DNA of 38,199 bases from Dissophora ornata. Lineage: Eukaryota; Mortierellomycota; Mortierellomycetes; Mortierellales; Mortierellaceae. The stretch lies in assembly GCA_025201705.1 (NCBI GenBank), contig MU616830.1, positions 1 to 38,199 on the forward strand. The letters are read 5' to 3'. This document shows, one piece after another, positions 1 through 8,698 of this stretch. Under the pieces are notes generated by a model that saw only the letters and a list, made by a program, of their open reading frames with translations, did no database searches and was not told the origin of the DNA. The stretch's first letter is position 1; every line of letters begins with the position of its first letter. Made by a program: the position numbers and the translations under genes.

Positions 1-1049
1 CTTACGCTTCTGCATTCACTTACCTTGATCTATTTAAGAATGCAACGGAATGCATTAGCCATTCACATTCGAGGTGGAGTGGAGAGTGAGAGAGAGGAGG
101 AGGAGTTGTGGAGAGAGAAGGAGGAGCTGGGGGAGTGGAGGTGAGGAGAGAGACGAGAGGAAAGGTGTGAACTTTTTGAACGTTCGAGAGAAAATAAACG
201 TTTGATGACGTAGCTGAGAAATGCGCGCACATGACTGGCTGGCTGTGAACTCGTCCAGAGACACATCAAGAGTGGACAGCAATGAGTGAATATGGGTGCA
301 ATGACCAAGACAAGACACTGATTTCAGCACAAAGAAGCATTGCAGATCGATGCATCCAACACGCGACTGACTTTCTAGCAATTTTTAGTAAGAGCAGGGA
401 TGCGACTATTTGTTGTGTGTGATTTTGACAATCAATCTTAAATACGAGTGTGGCCTGTGCCTGGGAATGTGATTGGAACACATTCAGGGCAAACAAACAA
501 TCGTGTATGCGCCATGTCAGCGTATGCTTCAGGACAGGTCGCACCTTGCGCTTTAAATTTCTGGCAAGTCTACGCCTCTTCATTGCCAATGCATCCACAA
601 TGGTTCTGCTGTGATCGATCCCTCTCCTCCCGTCTCCCTCCTCATAGACACGACCTTCGTCCTCAAAGGTCGACAGGTATCATCAATGAAACAGCACACC
701 TCGGATTCTGGGCAACACTCATGTGATGCTAGTGGTGTTTATTCTTTTCTAGCAGGCGCATATGATTAGTGTTTCGACACCAGAGGTCATTCTGGTAGAA
801 CTGAATCTACTGTGCCTATTTAAACCTCGGGATGAGTAACTGGTCAATCTTCAATGATCGAGAACGCGACCAAAAAATATAAATAAGAGACCCAGCTTCT
901 GTGAAAAAGATTTCTTATCGGAACATCTCTGACACCTCCTCCTCCACCTGGCAATAAATCACAGAATTTACAGCTCGGTTCCACTCTTACATGTCCCTCA
1001 CCACCTCTCACCACTGAACAATCATCTCGCCGCCCTTTCCTCCGTTCCC
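1..1049. other. Intergenic region without a supportable gene
   Basis: No reading frame here shows recognisable domains, sensible splice sites or protein-like composition. The first 200 bases are purine-rich (GA-rich) on the plus strand, which produces meaningless Ser/Pro/Leu-rich translations on the other strand. A 22-base stretch near 1029-1050 resembles the stretch just before the catalytic motif of the neighbouring reverse-transcriptase fragment (near 1514-1535). The region may therefore hold further shuffled retroelement debris. Confidence 0.5.
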
Positions 1050-1089
1050 CAGCAGCAGACACGAGGATCCAGCAGCAGACACGAGGATC
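1050..1089. repeat. Perfect 20-bp tandem duplication
   Basis: The 20-base unit CAGCAGCAGACACGAGGATC occurs twice back to back (1050-1069 and 1070-1089). It lies exactly at the outer edge of the left reverse-transcriptase fragment, where homology with the inverted right copy begins. It looks like a junction scar such as slippage or a repair duplication; that origin is inference. Confidence 0.9.
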
Positions 1090-1600
1090 TCTCGCGAAAA
1101 CACACTTTTCCACCTCGGATCCAAATGTACCAACCGACAAAGGACACGTTACTTGCCCAAAGTTGCCGCCGGCAAATATGTTCCGTGTACAGTACCCATT
1201 GTTTCCCTTCCCTGGTTCGGAGCTCCGAAGCCTTCCGGGGAAATGCGGCCCATCATCGATTGCCGCTACATCAATAAGTATATGACTCCGCCGCCGGTCC
1301 ACCTCCATCCTATGCTCAAGTTGATGGCAAATGTCCCTTCCAAATTCAAATTCGCCCTCCACTACGACATTTCCTCCGGTTTCGACCACATTCCTCGCCA
1401 CCCTGACTCCCAACCCCTATTTTGCCATTCAAATTGGCGGACAGTTTTATCAATCAACCAGAATTGCAATGGGAGAGATATGCGTGCCATGGGCATTCCC
1501 TTTGTGAGACCGCCCTTTCCTTCGTTCCCCTAAAAAGCAACATATAGACGATCTACTTTTCCTCTTTAAGCCCACCGCACAAGCCCGCGTACCAAGCGGC
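1084..1600 (+). mobile_element. Reverse-transcriptase fragment, left arm of fold-back
   Basis: Read on the plus strand, this is a broken piece of a retroelement pol gene. It contains a WFGAPKPSGEMRPIIDC block (RT domain 1/2), a YDISSGFDHIPRHPDSQP block (domain A, with the first catalytic Asp) and, after a frameshift near 1415-1425, an IQIGGQFYQSTRIAMG block. Near 1540-1563 follows HIDDLLFLF, which matches the catalytic [YF]xDD box with its two Asp residues. A TGA at ~1507 and the frame changes show it is dead. The block order fits LTR- or DIRS-type retroelements more than LINEs, but the superfamily cannot be fixed by eye. No integrase, RNase H or terminal repeats are seen. Confidence 0.8.
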
Positions 1601-2157
1601 CCATCGTTGGGCGAAGATGCGGACTTGTGCGGTGGACTTGAAGAGGAAAAGTAGATCGTCTATATGCTGCTTTTTTTGGGGAACAAAGAAAAGGGCGGTC
1701 TCACAAAGGAAATATTTTTACATGTCGTGGAGCCACACCTGGAATGCTCATGGCACGCATATCTCATTCATTGCAATTCTGGTTGATTGATAAAAATTTG
1801 TCCGTCAATTTGAATGATAAAACAGGGCTGTGAGTCAGAATGGCGAGGAATGTGGTCGAAACCGGAAGAGATGTCGTAGTGAAGGGCGTATTTGAATTTG
1901 GAAGGGATATTTGCCATCGACTTGGGGCATAGGAGAGAGATGGACCGGCGGCGGAGTCATATACTTGTTGATGTAGCGACAATCGACGATAAGCCGCATT
2001 TCCCCGGAAGGCTTCGGAGCTCCGAACCAGGGAAGGGAGACAATGGGTGCTGTACACGAAACATACTAACCGGCGGCAACTTTGGCAAGTAACGTGTCCT
2101 TTGTCGGTTGGTACATTTGGATCCGAGGTGGAAAAGTGTGTTTTCGCGAGAGATCCT
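1084..2157. repeat. ~1.07 kb imperfect inverted repeat (fold-back) of an RT fragment
   Basis: Bases 1084-~1590 reappear in reverse complement at ~1619-2157, with a spacer of about 28 bases at the centre. Arm lengths are about 507 and 539. The right arm carries an extra ~30 bases (~1705-1735) and scattered point differences. The 3' ends of the two RT fragments meet at the centre. Transcription through it from either side would give a hairpin with ~500 bp of imperfect duplex. Confidence 0.9.
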
Positions 2158-2590
2158 AGGCTTTGGCATCGAATGGAATTTGGCCCGAAGACTCTCTTTC
2201 TGCCAAAGGGCTTGCATGTTCGTGCTAGTAGCAGGCGCGATCACGGTCGGAAGGACGTAGTTTGTTTTTTTAAAGTACTTGGGATGGCTGATAGACGGCT
2301 CTGGGGTCGGACTTTGCGTGGCAGCATCTAGATCAAAATAATCATCCCAAGGTAAGTCACCTCCTCCTTGATTTTTGACTGGGGGCATGGGCGGGGTCAA
2401 CGGAAGGACTGGCATGTCTTCGTCGTAGTCGTCCTCGGTGTCTGGAGTCAGTTCGGGTGACGTGGGGGGCAAGGCAGGTAACGGTGGTACGTCCTCGTTC
2501 AAGTCAGGTAAAGGTGCGTCAGAGTCATCGGCTGGGTCACAAGATCCTCCTCGTAGACGGAGTACGGCCCGGAAAAAAAAAAGGGGGGGG
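1619..2590 (-). mobile_element. Retroelement pol fragment, right arm plus upstream coding part
   Basis: This is the minus-strand copy of the same retroelement piece. It runs further upstream than the left copy. From ~2590 down to ~2160 an open frame encodes an acidic, Pro-rich stretch (with PLPDLNEDVPPLPALPP and PDTEDDYDEDMPVLPL) that leads into the shared RT-proximal part. The frame then shifts and stops near 1957 inside the RT. The catalytic HIDDLLFLF block is readable near 1640-1666. An A/G homopolymer run (~2571-2590) bounds the open frame. It is a decayed, 5'-extended copy of the left arm; the Pro/Asp-rich part may be the gag-pol junction of the parent element. Confidence 0.7.
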
Positions 2591-2721
2591 AGGTGCTTGC
2601 TTGCTTGTTGCTGCCTCCCTTCCGCAACATTGATTGAAAAATCGAATACAGAGGTAATTTTTAATACGACAGCTCGCGACGTGTATGAACCATAGTACTA
2701 TGGAGATCGCCAGGACGTTTA

Positions 2722-4151
2722 TTAGACCAGGGGACACAGATCAGTAAATGCATAATATCCTCCGCCAATAAAACCAATTACAGCACCGAGCCCAATAGTG
2801 GGGGCGTTAAAGAAAAATGAGAAACTTTGCGTCCCCAGGAACTGAAAAGTCGCAACGATTCCGCCTGCAGGCGTAGCACCTCCATGGAAAGACATACACA
2901 GCGCCCCAATCGTCCCAGCTACGATTCCTCCGGCGCAATATCCGAGAACGCACAGCATAACAGGAAGTCCCAACGGCAATGCGAATGCGCCAAAAACAGC
3001 TCCAAGAAGGGAATAAGGAAGCCCGATCTTGATGCAGGGCATGTTCTCTAATAAACTGCTCCAGAGGACGCTGCAGGTCTGCGTCACCCATTCCCAAGCC
3101 GGACCAAGAACAATCGTGGCTACCTCCCAAAGCCAGGTGAAAGGTGCCTCGACGATTCCCCAAAGCCAGGAAATAGCCCCCGTAGCTATTTCCCAAAGCC
3201 AGGCGAAAGGTGCCTCGACGATTACCCAAAGCCAGGAAATAGCCGCCATAGTCATTTCCCAAAGCCAGGAAAAAGGTGCCTTAATCATTTCCCAAAGCCA
3301 GGAAAAAGGCGCCTTAATCAATCCCCAAAACCAGTTCAAGATTTTGTCAATGATGCCCTCATCTTTGTTGTCGTCATCATCTCCAACTGGCTCCTCTGGA
3401 GGTTCCATAGGGTCTTTGGAAGGCAAGGATGGGTCGTCGTGTTGTGATTCTAATGGATTTTCATGCGTTAGGGGGTCATGAATGCGCGATATTAATTTAT
3501 TGCCAGGTACACAAAAGGAAGGACTTACGTTGGTCGTCGCTACTGTCTTCCTGAAAAATAATCTGATTCGCGTCATTTCCTGGGCCTGAGGTTCGTCCTG
3601 GCGGCATATCAGTGTTGTCCACCGGATCCCATGGTCCTGGGGTAAGAATCTCGGTCTGAGAAGTGCCTTCTTGAGTTATTTCCATAATGGAATGGTCACC
3701 TAGATGCACGAAACCAGTTGAGAACGTTTTAAAAACGACCATATCAACACCAGACAGCATTTAAACTTGGCTATGCCGCCGCAATGCCTTTGAGCGCGGT
3801 TTCCAGAGGATTGGTTTGTTTGTTGTGGATGTGGATGTGGTTATGTTTGTTGTCTGTCACAAAACAATAGCACAGGACGCAAAATTTCTTTTTTCTTCCG
3901 CTTACGTTCTTGGCTGGAGTACAGGTTCCAGTAACATAGGCCAACGACGGTGAGGAAGAGGGCCCAGAAGGCAAATATTTTCTTGTGTGGTTTTTTGAAC
4001 CCTAATTTGACATGGATGAAAAGGCTTAGTAGCTGATAAAAGATCGAGCTGCTGGACTTCTTTTTTTTTTTTTCTTCTTCTTCTAGCCGAGTGATTATAT
4101 GATAGCATGCTTACCTCCTGACTTGTAGCTCTGTGTTCTGTATAGGTGCAT
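2722..4151 (-). CDS. Membrane-anchored Ifi-6-16/IFI27-like protein with tandem Trp-rich 11-mers
   Basis: A hand-built spliced model has four exons (4151-4115, 4001-3906, 3699-3529, 3449-2722) and gives 343 residues with all phases matching. Residues 1-20 are basic and short. Residues ~21-41 form one membrane segment (core IFAFWALFLTVVGLCYW). Residues ~42-140 form a polar, acidic linker ending in a DDDD stretch. Residues ~141-217 hold seven 11-residue units of the type WLWEMIKAPFS. Residues ~246-335 form a Gly/Ala-rich hydrophobic domain with GYCAGGIVAGTIGALCM and ATPAGGIVATFQFLG, which resemble the Ifi-6-16 (IFI6/IFI27/ISG12) family. Known members are small proteins of mitochondrial or ER membranes linked to apoptosis and antiviral states; a role in this fungus is unknown. 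The N-terminal anchor and Trp repeats are not part of the usual family architecture. The intron between exons 2 and 3 is long (206 nt), and the start (ATG 4151) is the least certain point. An alternative start at 3760 would skip the anchor. Confidence 0.75.
3117..3337 (-). repeat. Seven 33-bp tandem repeats coding Trp-rich 11-residue units
   Basis: The minus strand repeats a 33-base unit around the core CCCAAAGCCAGG (plus-strand reading). It encodes W-[LF]-W-x-[LMIV]-[ITVA]-x-[AG]-[PA]-[FI]-[SAT]. Units 1 and 2 (nearest the 5' end) are almost identical in DNA, pointing to recent duplication. Units 3 to 7 alternate in type: those with an IVEAPF core (units 4 and 6) alternate with those with an Ala/Thr-rich tail (units 3, 5, 7), so there is also a 22-residue (66-bp) higher-order period. 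Confidence 0.9.
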
Positions 4152-4430
4152 TGCATCCAAGCAAGAAAACAACAAGGTATCAGTATCATGGAAAGTAAGG
4201 GGGCGGACCAAGCCTTTTCCGGTATGTATTACCGTTTATGTGTGTTGGGCGGAGGAAGTCCCTGCCGGCCCCTCTGAAAGCTGTGTCCAGCACCTAAAGA
4301 GTGCGTGGCCATGGTGTTGACAGAATAAAGCTGATAAGGCAAGACAAGGTATATGAAGAACTGAAGTGGATGAGGGTGGACGAAGGAAGAAGCGAGAGTT
4401 GCAGATTTCAAGAAATACAAAAGAATAAGT

Positions 4431-4456
4431 GAGGGCGAGGGCGAGGGCGAGGGCGA
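4431..4456. repeat. GAGGGC hexanucleotide microsatellite
   Basis: About four and a half copies of GAGGGC in a row. On the opposite strand it reads as an alternating Ala-Leu or Ser-Pro run, which explains a spurious Leu/Ala-rich translation there. Confidence 0.9.
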
Positions 4457-4823
4457 GAGAGCATGGGGATAGCATGAGGACGCCAAGAAGTAGACTACTA
4501 CTGCATTAGGTTTGCCCGTTTCTTCTGGAAGAAAAAACATAGCCAGTCCCTTAGAAGTCGACGCAATTCCCGCTCTGGCGACTGTTGCGCGTCTCCCCTG
4601 AAAGAAAGGAACAAAACTACCGAGCACTTGGTTTGGTCACGCCATCGACAATGCTGCAGTTGAATGAACAACACGGCTCTCCGATTCTCTATTCTTCCTT
4701 CTCCAACGGAGCTTTGGTATCCTCCGGTCTGAAATAGCTTGTCGCTGCGACCTTGACGTTCTTCGAAGCGTCGCCGTACGCCAGCACCATCCTCTATGAT
4801 AGCCGTCTCTGGAAAGAGAATGA

Positions 4824-5064
4824 ATGCAAAAGCGAGGACTCAGTGAGTTGAAAGAGTAAAGGGCTTGACTGTTCCGCTCCCTAACTTTCAGAATTGGACG
4901 AGTTGCTGTTCATATGCCTGGGTCGAACTGGGTCGGAATGCTTTACCTTGGCGTCGAAGCGACTGCATTCCAAGGTTGTAGTTGCTGGACAGGAAGAAAT
5001 GCTGCTCAAAGATAAGAGAAAGTGGCCTTTATTGCCAATATTTATTGCCAATATTTTTTATTAA
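4824..5064 (+). CDS. Possible small two-exon protein (63 residues), unassigned
   Basis: ATG at 4824, exon to 4842, then a 49-nt intron 4843-4891 with GTGAGT donor, CTAAC branch and TTTCAG acceptor. The second exon (4892-5064) is open for 57 codons including the stop and starts KLDELLFICLGRTGSE. The intron signals are the best argument. The protein matches no family I recognise, and exon 2 overlaps, in antisense, the polyadenylation region of the monooxygenase gene. It may be an antisense transcript or a chance reading. Confidence 0.25.
5028..5046 (-). terminator. Two AATAAA polyadenylation signals for the FAD monooxygenase gene
   Basis: On the minus strand AATAAA occurs at 5046-5041 and 5033-5028, about 60-80 bases after the stop codon at 5107. 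This spacing suits a fungal 3' end. Confidence 0.6.
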
Positions 5065-5106
5065 TAAATTACTATTATTTTATGGAAAGCCTGTGGAGAG
5101 CATGGA

Positions 5107-7256
5107 TCAAATGGATGTTGCAGCCTTTTCCTCTTCTGCCCGACGCGAGGGTTCCTGCGGCAACACTTTACAGGAGCCCCGGTTCTCGACCAGAGGCAAG
5201 AAGACTGCTTGAGGTCTATAAGACGATGACTTGATAAAGCCTCTCATTATGACCCAGTCAGGAAGGTAGTTGAATGCGACCGATCGCATCATCCTTTCGC
5301 TTAATTTCTGCTCACAAAATAAATAATATGTCAGTTTACCCCAGGCCTTTTTGTTTGTTTGTACTTTTGGGCCATCGATCGTTACTTCGTATAAAGAGTC
5401 TCTCGTTTATATTACCTGGCCAGTCATAAGTTTGGAAACCATCTTGCTGTTCATGTACTGGAATTTAGCATGGGGATAGCGTTGGGTCTGGTAGCTCTGA
5501 AAAGCTTCTTTGAGCTCGTCTGGATTGGATGACTTGAGGTCATAAATGGCGTTGGCAAGAATGACAGAATCCTGCATCGCATTAATAGCACCTGCAAGAG
5601 AGTAGGTAAGGTACCAGAGACGAGGCCTGTTAGTCCTGTAGTCTGCCAAGTTGCCAAGCTGGCGAATTCAGTGTTAAGAACACGTAGTTACCTTGACCCG
5701 CGCTCAAAAGCATCTGTGGTGCATGTGTTAAAGATATCTGAGTTAGTGACAACAATATTCTTCTATCAGGGAAATACGAGGTCATGTCGTGGCTGCTGTA
5801 CCTTGTGGCAAGCTATAAGATGATACGTATAGGTAAGACAGAAACGGGTAGACATTGTCAGCAACAGTATCGTAGTCTCGCGACAAAACGCAGCCATCTT
5901 TTTTCCTCTCTAAAACTTGTTCTCCGTACCATCGCCGATCAGTACAGTCCGTCCATGGTGCCAAGTCTCGAACATTTTTTCGTCAAGATACACTTTCGAG
6001 ATCAGGTCCTTGGGTGTGGCATCAATTAAATCACCAATGGTGCCACCAATCGGGAGCTTACGATCACGGAACCGACCGATCATTTCTTCAATGGCTTCAG
6101 GCCCCCATTCAGAGTTCCTGAACTGCACCTCTTTCGCCTCTTCAGGGGTCGCGAACTGGATAGCGACACCCCAGCCTACTCTGTTATTTGGGAGCGTGAG
6201 AGTTACCCACTATTTTGGAAGAATGACATTAAAGGTCTATCAGCGATTGGTCCATGCGTGCCACCCTTTGCACCCGATCACATTTAGGCGGCACAAAGAA
6301 TCCTTACGCTCAGGTGCTGGCCACCGATGACCACTGAGAAATCCACGACTGGCTCCTTTAAACACGGGTACCGCTCAGGATCCATGGGGTCGGTGGTTCC
6401 GACCATGGTAATGAATCCCGCCTCAAGGCTTTCGGCATCAGACTTGGGCAACATACCCTTGGCCTCCAACCTCTTGTAGAGTGCCTGGCGGACGCCCGAA
6501 TAGGCTCCATCGGCGCCGACGATAATGTCGCCGTGGTATTGGGTGTTGTCATTGCAGCGAATCATAGCGCCCAGTTGGTTCTGCTCGATGGAGAGGACCT
6601 TTTTGTTCATGAGGACCTTTTCGGCGGGTACGCGAGAGAGCATCAGCTCGTGGAGCTGGGGTCTCGCAAAAACCAGCGTGTCATACCCAGTGCTAATTGA
6701 GGCGAAGAGAAGATGCTGGTGGGTGTAAGTATTTGGGATCAGGCAATAACCTTCAATCATTCATATTCATTCCGGGTGGAGCCGGTTCTTTCACGTGTTG
6801 TGTTGCATGCAGGAAGCGGGGCCTTACACTCCCTTGTAGTCCTTCATCGACATCTTGCCGATTTGCTTCATATTGGCATCGTACAGCACCTGCGAGAGAA
6901 CGGGGTAGGAGATGTCTATGATATCTTGCAACATTCCCAACTGCTCGAACACCGGGAGGATATTCGCACCTAGCGACAGCGCCGACCCTGCAGATGCGAA
7001 AGAGACTTGATGTTTAATATTACCCCCGCACCATAGACCGTCAATCACCCTCGCCTCCGCTCTTACCTAATGGGCGGATTTTGGATGCACGCTCAAACAC
7101 CTGGTATGGGATATTGATCTTCTCGAGGAGAAGCGCGAGCATCAGCCCGGCAAGGCCTGCGCCGACGATCAACACACGCGGCTTGTCGCCGCCTGTAACG
7201 GAGCTGGGTTTATCTGTCGAGGCATCGGTGGTTTGCTGCGATGGCGTCTCGGACAT
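5107..7256 (-). CDS. FAD-dependent monooxygenase (PHBH/UbiH fold), 8 exons
   Basis: Exons 7256-7067, 6987-6830, 6715-6308, 6209-5930, 5812-5802, 5713-5692, 5591-5416 and 5307-5107 give 481 residues in one frame. The protein has the Rossmann FAD motif VLIVGAGLAGLMLAL (~residues 26-40), the DG motif IVGADGAYSGVRQ of flavin hydroxylases, and the GD motif GDACHKMLLSAGQGAINAMQ (residues 344-363), whose Asp contacts the FAD ribose. The family hydroxylates or epoxidises small, often aromatic or polyketide substrates with NAD(P)H and O2; the substrate here is unknown. No N-terminal membrane segment is seen if translation starts at ATG 7256, which puts the Rossmann motif at the usual distance. An in-frame reading further upstream to 7388 is open but unlikely. 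Exons 5 and 6 are only 11 and 22 nt. The exon 2 donor is the less common GTGTAA. Where relatives usually have a GG pair before QG, this one has SAG. Confidence 0.9.
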
Positions 7257-7949
7257 TTGGAATTGTGAAGCGAGGGATGAGGGTAGGTTGATGTGATGAG
7301 GGGATTGGGTGATGAGCAAATGAGAAGAGGCAAACAGGACGAAAAGCTCAACGCTTTTGTACAGACAATCCATGCTGGTGACATGCATGCATCAAATAGT
7401 ATTGACGTGGTGTAACACACACATGCTCCGAAGAGAAAGTAGAGCAAAGAGGCTATGAAAGAGCATATGCAGCGACACGCGGCGAGCAGAGGACACCGGC
7501 CGGGAAGCAGCACAGCGCAGCCCAGCACAGCTTTTGCACGGGGCAAAGCCAAAGATGGATAGTCTAATTCGTTCGCAGTAACAGATACTCTTTCCCCTAC
7601 GCCCATGGTTCGCACCTTGTCCACTGCAATGAATGAGGCACCTCAATGAGGAAGAATCAATCGCGCGGATGAACTCACTGCCACTCATTGCAACTTGTTG
7701 CTTTTGTGAAAGTTGCAGTGTAACAAAGAGAGCGGGGGGTTATTTTTGCCTTCCACTCGAACCAGAGGTTGTCCAACGGCAAAAAGTCATCTTGGTTCCC
7801 TCAATTACAGCTCGCTCATTCATCCTCTCTTCGCTTGCTACCACGCTCTCCTTTCTCTCTCCTGTGACCACAAGTATCATCGCCTTACTGCATGCAACTC
7901 TCATACTGCTGAGAAATTACGAAATATGCATAGTGTGAAGGCAGTGAGG
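7257..7949. other. Intergenic / promoter of the monooxygenase
   Basis: No gene is supported. The stretch just upstream of ATG 7256 is CT-rich on the minus strand, as expected for a fungal leader. The stop-free minus frame above 7256 has no domain. No TATA-like element could be assigned with confidence. Confidence 0.4.
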
Positions 7950-8480
7950 CTGGGCGTTATTAATCCAATTCAAGGCAACGCAAAGCCGCTTCAACAATTC
8001 GGGGTAGGGTCTAGAATCAGACACCGGCCAAGGGAACATCGCAAAGGTTATTGTGAGCAACGATTCAAGCATGCAAAGCTTCAAGTCGAAAACAGCAAAG
8101 TCTTTAACAAAGTCTACGCCGGTCAGGTCAATGATATGAAAAAAACACTCATTTTGACCAATGCGAACGAACGACGATGTTTCTCTGGGAAAGAATACTC
8201 AGACATGTTTCCTGAACTACATATCCCATGCTGAATACAGGCTCGCATTTTAACAAAAGCTACATCATATGGACCCCAGAGTAGTTGCCATTTGCGGAGA
8301 ACCATGGAGCAGGTACTTTATTGCCACAGAACCCTTCCAGACGGCATCATGAATAGCATACGAAAATCAATGCAGCAGAGGCTGCAGCTAAAGCAGCAAT
8401 GGACTCAACGACCACGAACGTGTTTCAAAGAGCTGCTCCCGCCTAGGGGGGAACGAGAATCGACCGCATCATATCCTAAC
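7950..8480 (+). pseudogene. Relic of an FAD monooxygenase C-terminus, opposite strand
   Basis: At 8058-8126 the plus strand encodes QRFKHAKLQVENSKVFNKVYAG. It matches the intact neighbour's exon-7 end (QRYPHAKFQYMNSKMVSKLM) in the QR, HAK, Q, NSK and K positions and ends, like it, in GQ at the exon border. Just upstream (from ~7956) VINPIQ corresponds to the neighbour's AINAMQ. Downstream, near 8334-8480, pieces such as LPDGIM and RPRTCFKELLP may be the last exon, but frame and donor are degraded. The FAD-binding part is absent. It lies head-to-head with the intact gene, which suggests an old inverted duplication or a lost cluster paralog. Confidence 0.6.
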
Positions 8481-8698
8481 GCGCGCTATCACAAATATCC
8501 ATAACCATAATCGTGTGCTTTTGTTAAGAAATGAAGAAGCGACTCTAATTCGGCGCCAAAGAGAGGGACGCAAGAAATCCGAAACCCGCCGGATGTGCAC
8601 TCACACTCGTTCCATTGTTTAAAATGTTTTTTTTTTGCTCGCGGTCGAGGCGTTTAAAAAATAACTACCGGATACAGCTAAAAATATCAATCAATCCT

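Larger units (their letters stand above)
4152..5106. other. Interval with only weak coding signals
   Basis: Between the Ifi-like gene and the monooxygenase no firm gene is visible. On the minus strand, ~4790-4690 encodes a short stretch with biased, protein-like codon use (MVLAYGDASKNVKVAA to a stop at ~4690) preceded by CAG/TAG acceptor-like sites. About 4940-5005 encodes a second exon-like stretch ending in a GTAAAG donor. These two could not be joined into a convincing protein. On the plus strand a competing two-exon reading exists (listed separately). Both may be chance. Confidence 0.4.

Noticed and set aside
844..1413. Long minus-strand open frame over the left RT arm
   Set aside because: It is the antisense shadow of the reverse-transcriptase fragment, whose motifs are clear on the plus strand.
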